64,000 nt of DNA from Vescimonas coprocola (GCF_018408575.1 NZ_AP023418.1:2384415-2448414), one strand, 5' to 3'; positions 24,451 to 34,061 are shown, counted from the first letter of the stretch. Numbers and translations: made by a program. The notes: a model not told the origin generated them from the letters alone.

Positions 24451-25296
24451 TCATCGGCTGAACCGTGCAGCGTAGCCGCAGCGGCGGCACAGCTCCTCCG
24501 ACGGCTGCCGCCGGGAAAAGCCCGCCGCCATGGCTGTGACCCGTGGGGAGACCAGTATCTCCGCCAGCTCCTGCCGGTGCAGGTTTCCCAGTGCCAGCCG
24601 CCCCTCGCTGTCCAGACAGCAGGGAACCACTGTGCCGTCGCACAGCACGGCGATCTGACTCCGCAGGCCGTGGCAGAACTCCGTGCCGCTGTCCGGAGCC
24701 GCCGGATCCGGCCAGTCAAACCGCTCCCCCGGCTCCAGAAACAGCCCCTCCCCCAGCCGCCGGTTGCCCAGACGGTCCGTAGGCAGGGCCGTTACGTCCC
24801 GGCCCAGCTTTTCCGAGAGAAAGGACAGGATCTCTCCGTTGCGCCGGTCCAGTCCGCCGCCGTTCCACAGCCGCAGGGCGCACAGGACGCCCCGGCTGCT
24901 GAGCCGCTGCGCCGCCTGCCAGACACCCTCCAGATATGGGGCTGCGGCATCCTGCCGTCCGTTTCCCTCGAAGCTGTGGAGGGAGACGCTGAGCTTGTGC
25001 AGGGCCGGGGAACTCTCCAGTGTGGGCAGCTGCCGGGGAAGCAGCGTGCCGTTGGTCACAAGGCACACCCGGAAGCCCAGCGCCCCGGCGATATCCAGCA
25101 GCTCCGCCAGTCGGGGATGCAGCAGCGGCTCCCCCATGACGTGGAGCATGAGATACGTCCCGTGGGGCCGCAGCCGGGCCGCCAGCTGTCGGAATTCCTC
25201 CGGCGTCATGAACCGCCGGGGCCGCTGGGTGCCGGGGCAGAAGGCGCACCGCAGATTGCACACGTTGGTGATCTCCAGATACATCCGCTTGAACAT
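24451..25296 (-). CDS. Radical SAM protein with C-terminal cysteine (SPASM-like) region
   Basis: A 281-residue radical SAM protein. The N-terminal YLEITNVCNLRCAFCPGTQR contains CxxxCxxC, followed by MGEPLLHP and VCLVTNGTLLP. The C-terminal part has a cysteine-rich region (CDGTVVPCCLDSEG; LCRRCGY) typical of SPASM/twitch domains that bind an extra cluster. GGGAGGG six bases upstream sets the start at 25296. It lies 28 bases before mutY and may share its transcript. Its substrate peptide or small molecule is not recognisable. Confidence 0.85.
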   Translation of the reverse strand: MFKRMYLEITNVCNLRCAFCPGTQRPRRFMTPEEFRQLAARLRPHGTYLMLHVMGEPLLHPRLAELLDIAGALGFRVCLVTNGTLLPRQLPTLESSPALHKLSVSLHSFEGNGRQDAAAPYLEGVWQAAQRLSSRGVLCALRLWNGGGLDRRNGEILSFLSEKLGRDVTALPTDRLGNRRLGEGLFLEPGERFDWPDPAAPDSGTEFCHGLRSQIAVLCDGTVVPCCLDSEGRLALGNLHRQELAEILVSPRVTAMAAGFSRRQPSEELCRRCGYAARFSR

Positions 25297-25418
25297 TCCA
25301 GCCCTCCCCTGCCGCCCGCAGCGGCCTGTTGCTCCCTGCATTATAGCAAAATCTCCGTTCCGGCGCAAGGGAAAACGGCCTTGTCTCCCCGGTGGGCAAA
25401 AACCGCCGGCCTTCCGCA

Positions 25419-25448
25419 TTGACAGACCTGCCCCCGACGGGGTACAAT
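25419..25448 (+). promoter_or_regulatory. Promoter of the membrane/RyR-like gene
   Basis: TTGACA (25419-25424) and TACAAT (25443-25448), 18 bp spacer, about 70 bases before the start codon; divergent from the radical SAM gene. Confidence 0.7.
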
Positions 25449-25520
25449 AACGATATATCGCTCATGCCATCAAGGGGATGGACCCCTGATATTGATTTGA
25501 TCGGAAAGGAGCTGCCTGCC

Positions 25521-27299
25521 ATGCCACAGATCCTCCTGTGCTGCGTTCTGGCGCTGCTGCTGGCGGCGCTGGGGCTGCTGTTGCGCTCCCTGCGCCGCAG
25601 GTCCCGCCCCTCCGGCGGCAATGAGACCCTGAAGGTGCTGCTGGTCTGCTTTTTCACCTGCGGCATTCTGCTGCACCTGCCCATGTACGCCGCCGCCTAC
25701 GCCGGAGAGCATCTGTCGTGGCTGAAGGCGCTGCTGGGAGCCGTACACCACACCCTGCGGATGTTCGTGCTGGACGGTGAGCTGGATCCTATCCACGAGT
25801 TCGCCATGAGCCGGCCGGCGGTGTGGAGCGACCTCTATTTCGGCGCCGCCATTGTGGTGTATCTGGTGAGCCCACTGCTGACCTTCAGTGTGGTGCTGTC
25901 CTTTTTCAAGAATCTGTCCGCCCTGTGGCGCTATGCTTTCCGCCGCTGCACGGAGCTGTATGTCTTTTCCGAGCTCAACGAGGACTCCCTGTATCTGGCG
26001 GGCAGCATCAAGGCGGCCCATCCCAAGGGACTCGTTGTCTTTACGGACGTCTATGAAAACGAGAGCGAGGAGTTCGGGGAGCAGATGGCCGCCGCCCACC
26101 GGCTGGGGGCCGCCTGCTTCAAGACGGACATCGCCCTGCTGCGGCTGCGGCGCTCTGACCGCTCCCGCCCGGTCTACTTCTTCCTGCTGGGCCGGGACAA
26201 GGCGGAGAACATCCATCAGGCGGTGCTGCTGACCCGCCGGTGGGGGACCCGCTCCAATATGCACCTCTATCTCTTTGCCACCGGCGCCGAGAGTGAGCTG
26301 CTGTTCCAGTCCGCCGATCCCCACGGGATGCGGATCCGCCGGGTCAACGAGGTGCGCTCACTGGTGCAGCTGCTGCTGTATCAGCAGGGGGAGAAGCTCT
26401 TCGAGACGGCGGCTCCTCTGCCGGAGGGCAGGCATCAGATCTCGGCGCTGCTGCTGGGCTTGGGCCAGTACGGCACGGAGATGCTGAAGGCGCTGGCGTG
26501 GTTTGGCCAGATGGACGGCTACGACCTGCGGCTCACCGCCGTGGACGCCCGGCCTAACGCACGGGAGCTGTTCACCTATCGCTGCCCGGAGCTGATGGAC
26601 CGCCGGCACAACGGACAGCGCATCCCCGGCGAAGCCCAGTACGATATCCGCATACACGCCGGGATGCGGCTGGAGAGCCGGGAATTTCTGGAGCTGGTGC
26701 AGACGCTGCCGCAGCTGACGTATGTGTTTGTGGCGCTGGGCAGCGACACCCGGAACATCGAGGCGGCGGTGCGGCTGCGGGAGCTGTGCCAGCGCCGGGG
26801 TCTCCACCCCTATATTCTGGCGGTGGTGCAGGACCCCTTCAAGACGGTGGCTCTCACCTCCGTCACCGACTACCGGGGTACCCCATACGACCTTCATTTT
26901 CTGGGCGCACGGGATATGCTGTACTCCGAGAGCAACATCCTCCACTCCCGGCTGGAAGCGGAGGCGCTGACCCGGCACCTGAAATGGGGAGACGAGGACG
27001 TGTTCTGGCGCTATGAGTTCAACTATCGCTCCTCCATCGCCTCGGTCATCCACCATCGGCTGAAGCTGCGGCTGGGTGTACCCGGTGCAGATAAGCCTCC
27101 GGCGGAGCGGACGGAGGAGGAAAAGCAGCTGCTGCGTGTCATCGAACACCGCCGCTGGAATGCCTATATGCGGACCGAGGGCTACTGTTACAGCGGCTCC
27201 ACGGACCCGGCCAGCCGCAACGATCTGGGGAAGCTCCACAACTGTCTGGTACCCTTTGACGAGCTCTCCGAAAAGGAGAAGGCCAAGGACGACGATTAA
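25521..27299 (+). CDS. Membrane protein with Rossmann (RCK/TrkA-N-like) domains and a C-terminal RyR-like domain
   Basis: A 592-residue protein of unknown function. Three hydrophobic segments lie at about 3-22, 36-62 and 105-132. Two cytosolic Rossmann-like units follow: one starts near 142 (TELYVFSELNEDSLYLAGSI), the second near 308 with the nucleotide-binding loop LLLGLGQYGTEML. Near residue 546 comes RVIEHRRWNAYMRTEGY, which resembles the bacterial RyR domain (EHxRWN). GGAAAGGAG nine bases upstream fixes the start at 25521. A nucleotide-sensing membrane protein is the best guess; this is inference from architecture. Confidence 0.7.
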   Translation: MPQILLCCVLALLLAALGLLLRSLRRRSRPSGGNETLKVLLVCFFTCGILLHLPMYAAAYAGEHLSWLKALLGAVHHTLRMFVLDGELDPIHEFAMSRPAVWSDLYFGAAIVVYLVSPLLTFSVVLSFFKNLSALWRYAFRRCTELYVFSELNEDSLYLAGSIKAAHPKGLVVFTDVYENESEEFGEQMAAAHRLGAACFKTDIALLRLRRSDRSRPVYFFLLGRDKAENIHQAVLLTRRWGTRSNMHLYLFATGAESELLFQSADPHGMRIRRVNEVRSLVQLLLYQQGEKLFETAAPLPEGRHQISALLLGLGQYGTEMLKALAWFGQMDGYDLRLTAVDARPNARELFTYRCPELMDRRHNGQRIPGEAQYDIRIHAGMRLESREFLELVQTLPQLTYVFVALGSDTRNIEAAVRLRELCQRRGLHPYILAVVQDPFKTVALTSVTDYRGTPYDLHFLGARDMLYSESNILHSRLEAEALTRHLKWGDEDVFWRYEFNYRSSIASVIHHRLKLRLGVPGADKPPAERTEEEKQLLRVIEHRRWNAYMRTEGYCYSGSTDPASRNDLGKLHNCLVPFDELSEKEKAKDDD

Positions 27300-27311
27300 G
27301 GCTGAAAAGCA

Positions 27312-27347
27312 CAGCGCTCCACCGTCATTTATGACGGTGGAGCACTG
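27312..27347. terminator. Palindromic terminator between convergent genes
   Basis: GCTCCACCGTCAT pairs with ATGACGGTGGAGC across TT. It separates the RyR-like gene from the convergent GNAT gene and probably works in both directions; flanking T-runs are short. Confidence 0.75.
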
Positions 27348-27366
27348 TTATGTTTGGGGGAAGCGA

Positions 27367-28551
27367 TCACTCTGCCGCTCCGGCAGGGGCGGTGGCTGCA
27401 GCGACAGACTCCTGCGGTGCGGGGGTCAGCACCTTCACAAAGCAGCGGCGGCGCTTATGCTGCTCCAGTGGGAAGTCCTGCCACTGGGTCTGGACCTTCT
27501 CGTTGGTCTCCAGCATGGGGCCGGTCTCCGCCTGCTTTACGCCGATCTTGAAGCAGCCGTGCATGACCTTGCTGATGATGACGGCGTTGACGCCCTTTTT
27601 CTGGAGGTCGGGACGCACGGCGATCAGCAGCAGATCGATGGTGTCGTTGCGGTGGAAGGCCTTCAGAACGTCCGCCCAGCCGGTGGGGAACAGGCGGCCG
27701 TCGTGCTTTTTCAGGGCGGCGGCGATGCTGGGGGCCGCCACGCCGAAGGCCACCAGATCGTCATTTTCATCCATGACGAAGCAGGTGAGCTCGGGCTTGA
27801 CGAGGGGGGCAAACTTCCCGGCGTACTTGCGGATCTGGTCGTCCGACAGCTCCACGGTGCCGTACAGGGGGGCATAGGCCACGTTCACCAGCTCAAAGAC
27901 CTTCCGGATCAGGGGCGGGTACTCCAGACGGCTGCGCACCTGATGGATGTGCAGGCGCTGCCGCTTCAGAACATAGGCGGCGATCTTCTCCCAGCGCTGG
28001 ATGACCCGCTGGTCCGTGGGGACGGAGATGAGATTCTCGGTCCAGTCCACGTCCTTGCCGTAGCCCAGAGCCGTCAGGTGGTCAATATAGTAGGGGTGGT
28101 TATAATAGGTGAAGAAGCAGCTGGTGCGGTCAAAGCCCTCCACCAGCATTCCCTCCCGGTCCATGTCGGTGAAGCCCAGAGGGCCGTGGATCTCCGTGCA
28201 GCCCAGCTGACGGGCCCAGTCCTCCACCGTCTGGAACAGGGCGGAGGATACCTCCCGGTCGTCGATGAAGTCCACCTGCGTGAAACGCAGGCGGTGGGTA
28301 CCCCACTTGTCGTTGGACTTACGGCTGAGGATGGCACCGATGCGGCCCACCAGCGTGCCGTCATCCCGGCTGGCCAGCCAGCAACGGGCCTCGCAGTAGC
28401 TGAAGGCGGGGTTTTTCTCACGGTCCCAGTCTGCCAGATCGTCGCTGTATGTACCGGGGATGTACTGGGGAACGTCTCTATATAAGTCGATGGGGAAGTT
28501 CACGAACTGGCGCAGCTGTGCCTTGGTCGTGACCTCGGTGATATGGATCAT
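27367..28551 (-). CDS. GNAT-family protein (YghO-like), about 390 residues
   Basis: A 394-residue protein of the long GNAT-type family related to YghO. The N-terminal part FVNFPIDLYRDVPQYIPG leads into ARCWLASRDDGTLVGRIGAILS, and the C-terminal acetyltransferase-like half holds LTCFVMDENDDLVAFGVA and LLLIAVRPDLQKKGVNAVI (acyl-CoA loop). AGGAGGAAAG precedes the ATG at 28551; a longer in-frame extension overlaps the upstream promoter and is rejected. Substrate unknown. Confidence 0.82.
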   Translation of the reverse strand: MIHITEVTTKAQLRQFVNFPIDLYRDVPQYIPGTYSDDLADWDREKNPAFSYCEARCWLASRDDGTLVGRIGAILSRKSNDKWGTHRLRFTQVDFIDDREVSSALFQTVEDWARQLGCTEIHGPLGFTDMDREGMLVEGFDRTSCFFTYYNHPYYIDHLTALGYGKDVDWTENLISVPTDQRVIQRWEKIAAYVLKRQRLHIHQVRSRLEYPPLIRKVFELVNVAYAPLYGTVELSDDQIRKYAGKFAPLVKPELTCFVMDENDDLVAFGVAAPSIAAALKKHDGRLFPTGWADVLKAFHRNDTIDLLLIAVRPDLQKKGVNAVIISKVMHGCFKIGVKQAETGPMLETNEKVQTQWQDFPLEQHKRRRCFVKVLTPAPQESVAAATAPAGAAE

Positions 28552-28685
28552 GGTTCTTTCCTCCTGAGTGATACGCAGAACATACACAACCAGTTTAGAC
28601 CCTTTCTCCGCAAAATGCAAGCCCTGTGTTGACTTTCTCATGAAAGGGGGCAAAATGCCCTTTGGGGAAAAGGTGACGCTGACCC

Positions 28686-28714
28686 TTGCCAGAAAGGGAA
28701 AAATGCGATAAAAT
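28686..28714 (+). promoter_or_regulatory. Promoter of the topoisomerase operon
   Basis: TTGCCA (28686-28691) and TAAAAT (28709-28714) with a 17 bp spacer, about 75 bases before the start codon. Confidence 0.75.
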
Positions 28715-28790
28715 ATTCCTGTTGCCCACCGAAAAAGTTCTGTGGGCCTGTAAGGAACGATACCGGGAGCTATCCCGGCAGGAGGCATAT

Positions 28791-30773
28791 ATGACCAAGA
28801 AGAAAACCTATGACAACGACAGTATCTCCAGTCTGAAGGGGGCAGACCGGGTCCGCAAGCGGCCCGGCGTCATCTTCGGCTCCGACGGGCTGGAGGGCTG
28901 CGAGCACGCCATGTTCGAGATCCTCTCCAACGCCATCGACGAGGCCCGTGCAGGCTATGGCCGGCTCATCACCGTGACCCGCTTTGCCGATCTCTCCATT
29001 CAGGTGGAGGATCAGGGCCGTGGCTGCCCCGTGGACTGGAACGAGAAGGAAGGGCGCTACAACTGGGAGCTGGTGTTCTGCGAGCTGTACGCCGGAGGCA
29101 AGTACGACAACGAAAACAGCGACAACTACGAGTACTCGCTGGGGCTCAACGGTCTGGGCTCCTGCGCCACCCAGTACGCCAGCCGCTATATGGACGTCAC
29201 CGTCTGCCGGGACGGCAAGGAGTACCGCCTGCACTTTGAACGGGGCGAGATCGCCGGGGAGATGCGGGTGACGGAGCTCAAGCGCCGCCATACCGGCTCC
29301 ACCATCCGCTGGCTGCCGGATCTGGAGGTGTTCACCGACATCGACATCCCGGCGGAGTACTACCGGGAGGTGCTGCGGCGGCAGGCCGTGGTCAACGCCG
29401 GGGTCACCTTCCGCCTGCGGTGCGAGGTAGCGCCGGGGAAGTTCGAGACGGAGGATTTCCTCTATGAGCACGGCATCCGGGACTATCTGGCGGAGCTGGC
29501 AGGGGAGGATCCCCTGACGGAGCCGGTGTGCTGGGAGACGGAGCGTCGTGGCCGGGATCGGGTGGACAAGCCGGAGTACAAGGTGAAGCTGAACATCGCA
29601 TGGTGCTTCTCCAACCGGGTCCACCTCATCGAGCACTACCACAACTCCAGCTTTCTGGAGTACGGCGGCAGTCCCGATAAGGCCACCCGCCTGGCCTTCG
29701 TCTACGCCATTGACAAGTACCTCAAGGAGAACAATAAATACACCAAGGGGGAGAGCAAGATCACCTTCCCCGATGTGCAGGACTGTCTGGTGCTGGTGAG
29801 CAGCAACTTCTCTACCCAGACCAGCTACGAAAACCAGACCAAGAAGGCCATCACCAACAAGTTCGTGCAGGACGCCATGTCGGAGTTCCTGCGGGAGCAG
29901 CTGCAGGTGTACTTCATCGAGAACCGGGAGGCGGCGGAGAGGATCGCCAATCAGGTGCTGGTGAATAAGCGCAGCCGGGAGACGGCGGAGCGCACCCGTC
30001 TCAACACCCGGAAGAAGCTGACGGAGAAGATCGACATCGCCAACCGGGTGCAGAAGTTTGTGGACTGCCGCACCAAGGATGTGTCCCGGCGGGAAATTTA
30101 TATCGTGGAGGGCGACTCGGCTCTGGGCGCCTGCAAGCAATCCCGTGACGCAGAGTTTCAGGGGCTGATGCCTGTCCGGGGCAAGATCCTCAACTGCCTG
30201 AAGGCGGACTATCCCCGCATCTTCAAGAGCGACGTCATCACGGATCTGATGAAGGTGCTGGGCTGCGGCGTGGAGGTGCAGGGAAAGGCCGCCAAGGAGC
30301 TGAATCAGTTCGATTTGAACAACCTCCGCTGGAGCAAGGTGGTCATCTGCACCGATGGCGACGTGGATGGCTTCCAGATCCGTACCCTGATCCTCACCAT
30401 GCTCTACCGGCTCTGCCCCACCCTCATCAAGGAGGGCTACGTCTACATTGCCGAGACGCCGCTGTTCGAGATCACCTGCAAGGAAAAGACGTGGTTTGCC
30501 TACTCCGAAAAGGAGAAGGCGGAGGTGGTGCGCCAGCTGGAGGGCAAGAAGTACAAGGTGGATCGCTCCAAGGGACTGGGCGAGAACGACCCGGAGATGA
30601 TGTGGCTGACCACCATGAATCCGGAGACCCGGAGGCTGGTGAAGGTACTGCCGGATGACGCCGAGGAGACGGCCCGTGTCTTTGACCTGCTGCTGGGGGA
30701 CAACCTCTCCGGCCGGAAGGACTATATCGCTGAAAACGGCTGCCGCTATCTGGATATGATCGACGTGGGCTGA
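28791..30773 (+). CDS. Topoisomerase IV/gyrase subunit B-like protein
   Basis: A 660-residue ATPase subunit of a type IIA topoisomerase. GHKL motifs: ILSNAIDEA near residue 45, DQGRGCPVD, and the lid GLNGLGSCA in place of the usual GLHGVG. The QTK loop appears as NQTKKAITN. The TOPRIM domain shows EGDSALGACKQSRD and DGDVDGFQIRTL, differing from the usual EGDSAGG and DADVDG. The C terminus is TOPRIM-tail-like, ending KDYIAENGCRYLDMIDVG. Divergence suggests this is the second, decatenating topoisomerase rather than GyrB. GGAGG precedes the ATG. Confidence 0.88.
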   Translation: MTKKKTYDNDSISSLKGADRVRKRPGVIFGSDGLEGCEHAMFEILSNAIDEARAGYGRLITVTRFADLSIQVEDQGRGCPVDWNEKEGRYNWELVFCELYAGGKYDNENSDNYEYSLGLNGLGSCATQYASRYMDVTVCRDGKEYRLHFERGEIAGEMRVTELKRRHTGSTIRWLPDLEVFTDIDIPAEYYREVLRRQAVVNAGVTFRLRCEVAPGKFETEDFLYEHGIRDYLAELAGEDPLTEPVCWETERRGRDRVDKPEYKVKLNIAWCFSNRVHLIEHYHNSSFLEYGGSPDKATRLAFVYAIDKYLKENNKYTKGESKITFPDVQDCLVLVSSNFSTQTSYENQTKKAITNKFVQDAMSEFLREQLQVYFIENREAAERIANQVLVNKRSRETAERTRLNTRKKLTEKIDIANRVQKFVDCRTKDVSRREIYIVEGDSALGACKQSRDAEFQGLMPVRGKILNCLKADYPRIFKSDVITDLMKVLGCGVEVQGKAAKELNQFDLNNLRWSKVVICTDGDVDGFQIRTLILTMLYRLCPTLIKEGYVYIAETPLFEITCKEKTWFAYSEKEKAEVVRQLEGKKYKVDRSKGLGENDPEMMWLTTMNPETRRLVKVLPDDAEETARVFDLLLGDNLSGRKDYIAENGCRYLDMIDVG

Positions 30774-30792
30774 GGGAGCGTATGGGCCGGGC

Positions 30793-30867
30793 GGGACGAT
30801 GTGGGCATCGGCCCCTACATGCGCCTGCTGCTAGACGCTCCGTAAGGGACGATATCTGCGTCGGCCC
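30793..30867. repeat. Two REP-like hairpin repeats in the topoisomerase spacer
   Basis: A 22 bp element at 30793-30814 recurs at 30846-30867 with four substitutions. The first contains CGATG/CATCG around TGGG and the second CGAT/GTCG, so pairing is kept despite the changes. They lie between the two topoisomerase genes. Confidence 0.6.
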
Positions 30868-30945
30868 GGCTGCGCCAGTTCCCAAGCGTTTTTTGACGGG
30901 GTCATCTTTCTCCCGCCAGTTTGAATACGAAAGGAATCATCTTTC

Positions 30946-33186
30946 ATGGCAAAGAAGAAAACAGAAGAGAAAACCGTCCATCGTCCCGCCGATCCCAATG
31001 TCATGGGGCTGCGGGGGACGGTGGTGGAGCAGCCCATCACCCGCACACTGGACGAGAACTATATGCCCTACGCCATGAGCGTCATCGTCTCCCGGGCCAT
31101 TCCGGAGATCGACGGCTTCAAGCCCTCCCACCGGAAGCTGCTGTACACCATGTACAAGATGGGGCTGCTCACCGGCGGGCGCACCAAGTCCGCCAACATC
31201 GTGGGCCAGACCATGCGCCTCAACCCCCACGGTGATCAGGCCATCTACGAGACCATGGTGCGTCTGGCCAAGGGAAACGAGTCGCTGCTGCACCCCTTTG
31301 TGGACAGCAAGGGCAACTTCGGCAAGGTCTATTCCCGTGACATGGCCTATGCCGCCAGCCGCTACACCGAGGCAAAGCTGGCCCCCATCTGTGCCGAGCT
31401 GTTCCGGGATCTGGACTGTGACGCCGTGGACTTCGTGGACAACTATGACAACACCACCAAGGAGCCTACCCTGTTGCCCACCACCTATCCCAACGTGCTG
31501 GTGTCAGCCAATCAGGGCATCGCCGTGGGTATGGCCTCGCAGATCTGCGGCTTCAATCTGGCGGAGGTGTGCGACACCACCATCGCCCTGCTGAAAAATC
31601 CCGACCATGACATCGCCTCCACCCTGCTGGCGCCGGATTTTCCCACCGGCGGACAGCTGGTGTGCGACCCGGCGGAGCTGGCGGAAATTTACCGCACCGG
31701 CCGGGGCGGCGTCAAGGTTCGGGCCCGCTGGCGCTACGACAAGAAGGAGAATCTCATCGAGATCTTCGAGATCCCCTACTCCACCTCCATCGAGGTGATC
31801 CTGGACAAGGTGGCGGAGCTGGTGAAGGCCGGCAAGGTCAAGGAGATCAGCGATATGCGGGACGAGTCGGACCTCAGCGGCCTGAAGCTCACCATCGACC
31901 TCAAGCGGGGGGTGGATCCGGAGAAGCTGATGCAGAAGCTGTATAAGCTGACGCCTTTGCAGGACACCTTCAGCTGCAACTTCAACATCCTCATCGCCGG
32001 GATGCCCCGTGTGCTGGGAGTCAAGGCCCTGCTGGAGGAGTGGATCGCATGGCGCACGGAGTGTGTGCGGCGGCGGGTGTACTTCATCCTCTCCCGCAAG
32101 AAGGAGAAGCTGCATCTGCTGCTGGGTCTGAAGCGCATCCTGCTGGACATCGACAAGGCCATCGCCATCATCCGGGAGACGGAGGAGGAGGCCGAGGTCA
32201 TCCCCAACCTGATGATCGGCTTTGGCATCGACGAGAAGCAGGCGGAATACGTGGCGGAGATCAAGCTCCGCAACATCAATAAGGAGTACATCCTCAAGCG
32301 GGTACAGGAGACGGAGACACTGCAAGGGGAGATCCAGGATCTGGAGGACACCCTGCAAAAGCCCGCCCGCATCCGCAGGATCATGGTGGAGGAGCTGACG
32401 CAGGTACGCAAGAAGTACGCCCAGCCCCGGAAAACCGAGATCATTTACAGCCACGAGGTAGAGGAGTATCGGGAGGAAGAGCATGTGGAGGACTATCCTG
32501 TCACCGTGTTCCTGTCCCGTGAGGGATATTTCAAGAAAATCACGCCCCAGTCCCTGCGGATGAGCGGCGAGCAGAAGTACAAGGAGGGCGACGGCCCCGG
32601 CCAGCAGGCGGAGGCCACCAATGCCGCCGAGGTCATGTTCTTCACCGACCGGTGTCAGGTCTACAAGACCCGCCTCAGCGAGTTCGGGGACAGTAAGGCA
32701 TCAGTGCTGGGAGACTATCTGCCGGCGAAGCTGGGCATGGACGAGGGCGAGAGTGTGGTCTATATGGTGCTGCCGGGGGATTACAGCGGGCATCTGCTGT
32801 TCTTCTTTGAAAACGGCAAGGCTGCCCGTGTGGAGATGAAGGCCTACGCCACCGTCTCCAACCGCCGCAAGCTCACCGGGGCCTACTCCGACAAGAGCAG
32901 GCTGGTGGCCATTCTGCCGCTGGCGGAGGATCGGGAGCTGGCGCTGCTGTCCACGGAGCCCAGGGCGCTGATCTTCCACACGTCCCTGCTGCTGCCCAAG
33001 GCCACCCGCTCCACACAGGGCGTGGCCGTCATGACCCTGAAGCCCAAATACCAGCTGCAACGAGTCTGCACGCCGGAGGAGTCCGGTATCGTGAATCTCC
33101 CCCGCTATCGGGCCCGCAGCATCCCCGGTACCGGCGCTCTCCTGCGGCCGGAGGACCGGGGCGAGGAGCAGCTGACCCTGCTGTAA
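30946..33186 (+). CDS. Topoisomerase IV/gyrase subunit A-like protein
   Basis: A 746-residue DNA-cleaving subunit partnering the preceding B-like subunit. Conserved: LDENYMPYAMSVIVSRAIPE near residue 35, FKPSHRKLLYTMY, LNPHGDQAIYETMVR, and the catalytic tyrosine in AASRYTEAKL. Then come the tower and coiled-coil regions and a C-terminal beta-pinwheel (about 500-735) with blades such as FFTDRCQVYKTRL. No GyrA box is seen, favouring topoisomerase IV-type decatenation over gyrase supercoiling. AAAGGA lies nine bases before the start. The 172-base gap to the B gene contains REP-like repeats. Confidence 0.9.
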   Translation: MAKKKTEEKTVHRPADPNVMGLRGTVVEQPITRTLDENYMPYAMSVIVSRAIPEIDGFKPSHRKLLYTMYKMGLLTGGRTKSANIVGQTMRLNPHGDQAIYETMVRLAKGNESLLHPFVDSKGNFGKVYSRDMAYAASRYTEAKLAPICAELFRDLDCDAVDFVDNYDNTTKEPTLLPTTYPNVLVSANQGIAVGMASQICGFNLAEVCDTTIALLKNPDHDIASTLLAPDFPTGGQLVCDPAELAEIYRTGRGGVKVRARWRYDKKENLIEIFEIPYSTSIEVILDKVAELVKAGKVKEISDMRDESDLSGLKLTIDLKRGVDPEKLMQKLYKLTPLQDTFSCNFNILIAGMPRVLGVKALLEEWIAWRTECVRRRVYFILSRKKEKLHLLLGLKRILLDIDKAIAIIRETEEEAEVIPNLMIGFGIDEKQAEYVAEIKLRNINKEYILKRVQETETLQGEIQDLEDTLQKPARIRRIMVEELTQVRKKYAQPRKTEIIYSHEVEEYREEEHVEDYPVTVFLSREGYFKKITPQSLRMSGEQKYKEGDGPGQQAEATNAAEVMFFTDRCQVYKTRLSEFGDSKASVLGDYLPAKLGMDEGESVVYMVLPGDYSGHLLFFFENGKAARVEMKAYATVSNRRKLTGAYSDKSRLVAILPLAEDRELALLSTEPRALIFHTSLLLPKATRSTQGVAVMTLKPKYQLQRVCTPEESGIVNLPRYRARSIPGTGALLRPEDRGEEQLTLL

Positions 33187-33203
33187 GAAAAAAGGAGGAG
33201 CCT

Positions 33204-34061
33204 ATGAAACGGAACGTCCTGACGCAGTATCTCATCATCACGGCGTCCTGCGCCCTGTATGCCGTGGGGTTCAACTGGATGTTTGACCCCAACCACATCA
33301 GCGTGGGCGGCTTCACCGGTCTGGGGCAGATCATCAACTACCTGCTGCCGGGCCTGCCCATCGGCACCATCGTCATTATCCTCAACGTGCCGCTGTTCGT
33401 GCTGGGCTGGCGGTTCATCGGCAAGGATTTCCTGTTCTCCTCCGTCTATGCCACGGCCGTCAGCTCTCTGATGATCGACGGTCTGGCGGCGGTGCATACC
33501 TTCAAGCCTATGGAGCCCATTCTGGCCTGTCTGTACGGCGGCGTCATCATCGGCGTCTCCTGCGGCATCATGCTGCGGGAAGGGGCCACCACCGGCGGCA
33601 CGGAGCTGGCGGCCCGGCTGCTGAAGCTGAAGCTGGAGAGCCTCAGCATCGGTACCCTGTGTCTTGCCATCGACATTCTGGTGACGGTGACGTACGCCCT
33701 GATCTTCCGGGATCTGACCCGTGCGCTGTACGGCATGATCTCCCTGTCTCTGATCTCCGTGTCCATCGACAAGGTGGTCTACGGCCCCAATGCCGCCAAG
33801 GTGGCCTATATCATCAGCGACTGCCATGAGGAGCTGACCCACCGCCTGCTGGAGCTGGATCGTGGTGTGACACTTTTGCAGGGCAAGGGCGCTTACAGCG
33901 GCAAGGACAAGCAGGTGATCCTGTGCGCCTGCGCCCGGACACAGATCATCCCCGTGAAGCGGGCGGTGCAGGAGATCGACCCAGACGCCTTTGTCATCGT
34001 CTGCGACGCCCACGAGATACTGGGCGAGGGCTTCGGCGTATATGCGCCGGGCGGACTGTAA
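33204..34061 (+). CDS. YitT family membrane protein
   Basis: A 285-residue integral membrane protein. It has about five hydrophobic segments between residues 5 and 190 (GFTGLGQIINYLLPGLPIGTI; GGVIIGVSCGIMLREGATTGGTE), followed by a cytosolic ferredoxin-like DUF2179 domain (about 205-285) containing KDKQVILCACARTQI. AAAAGGAGG precedes the ATG. The family is widespread in Firmicutes; transport function is suspected but not proven. It follows the A-like subunit by 17 bases and is likely in the same operon. Confidence 0.92.
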   Translation: MKRNVLTQYLIITASCALYAVGFNWMFDPNHISVGGFTGLGQIINYLLPGLPIGTIVIILNVPLFVLGWRFIGKDFLFSSVYATAVSSLMIDGLAAVHTFKPMEPILACLYGGVIIGVSCGIMLREGATTGGTELAARLLKLKLESLSIGTLCLAIDILVTVTYALIFRDLTRALYGMISLSLISVSIDKVVYGPNAAKVAYIISDCHEELTHRLLELDRGVTLLQGKGAYSGKDKQVILCACARTQIIPVKRAVQEIDPDAFVIVCDAHEILGEGFGVYAPGGL

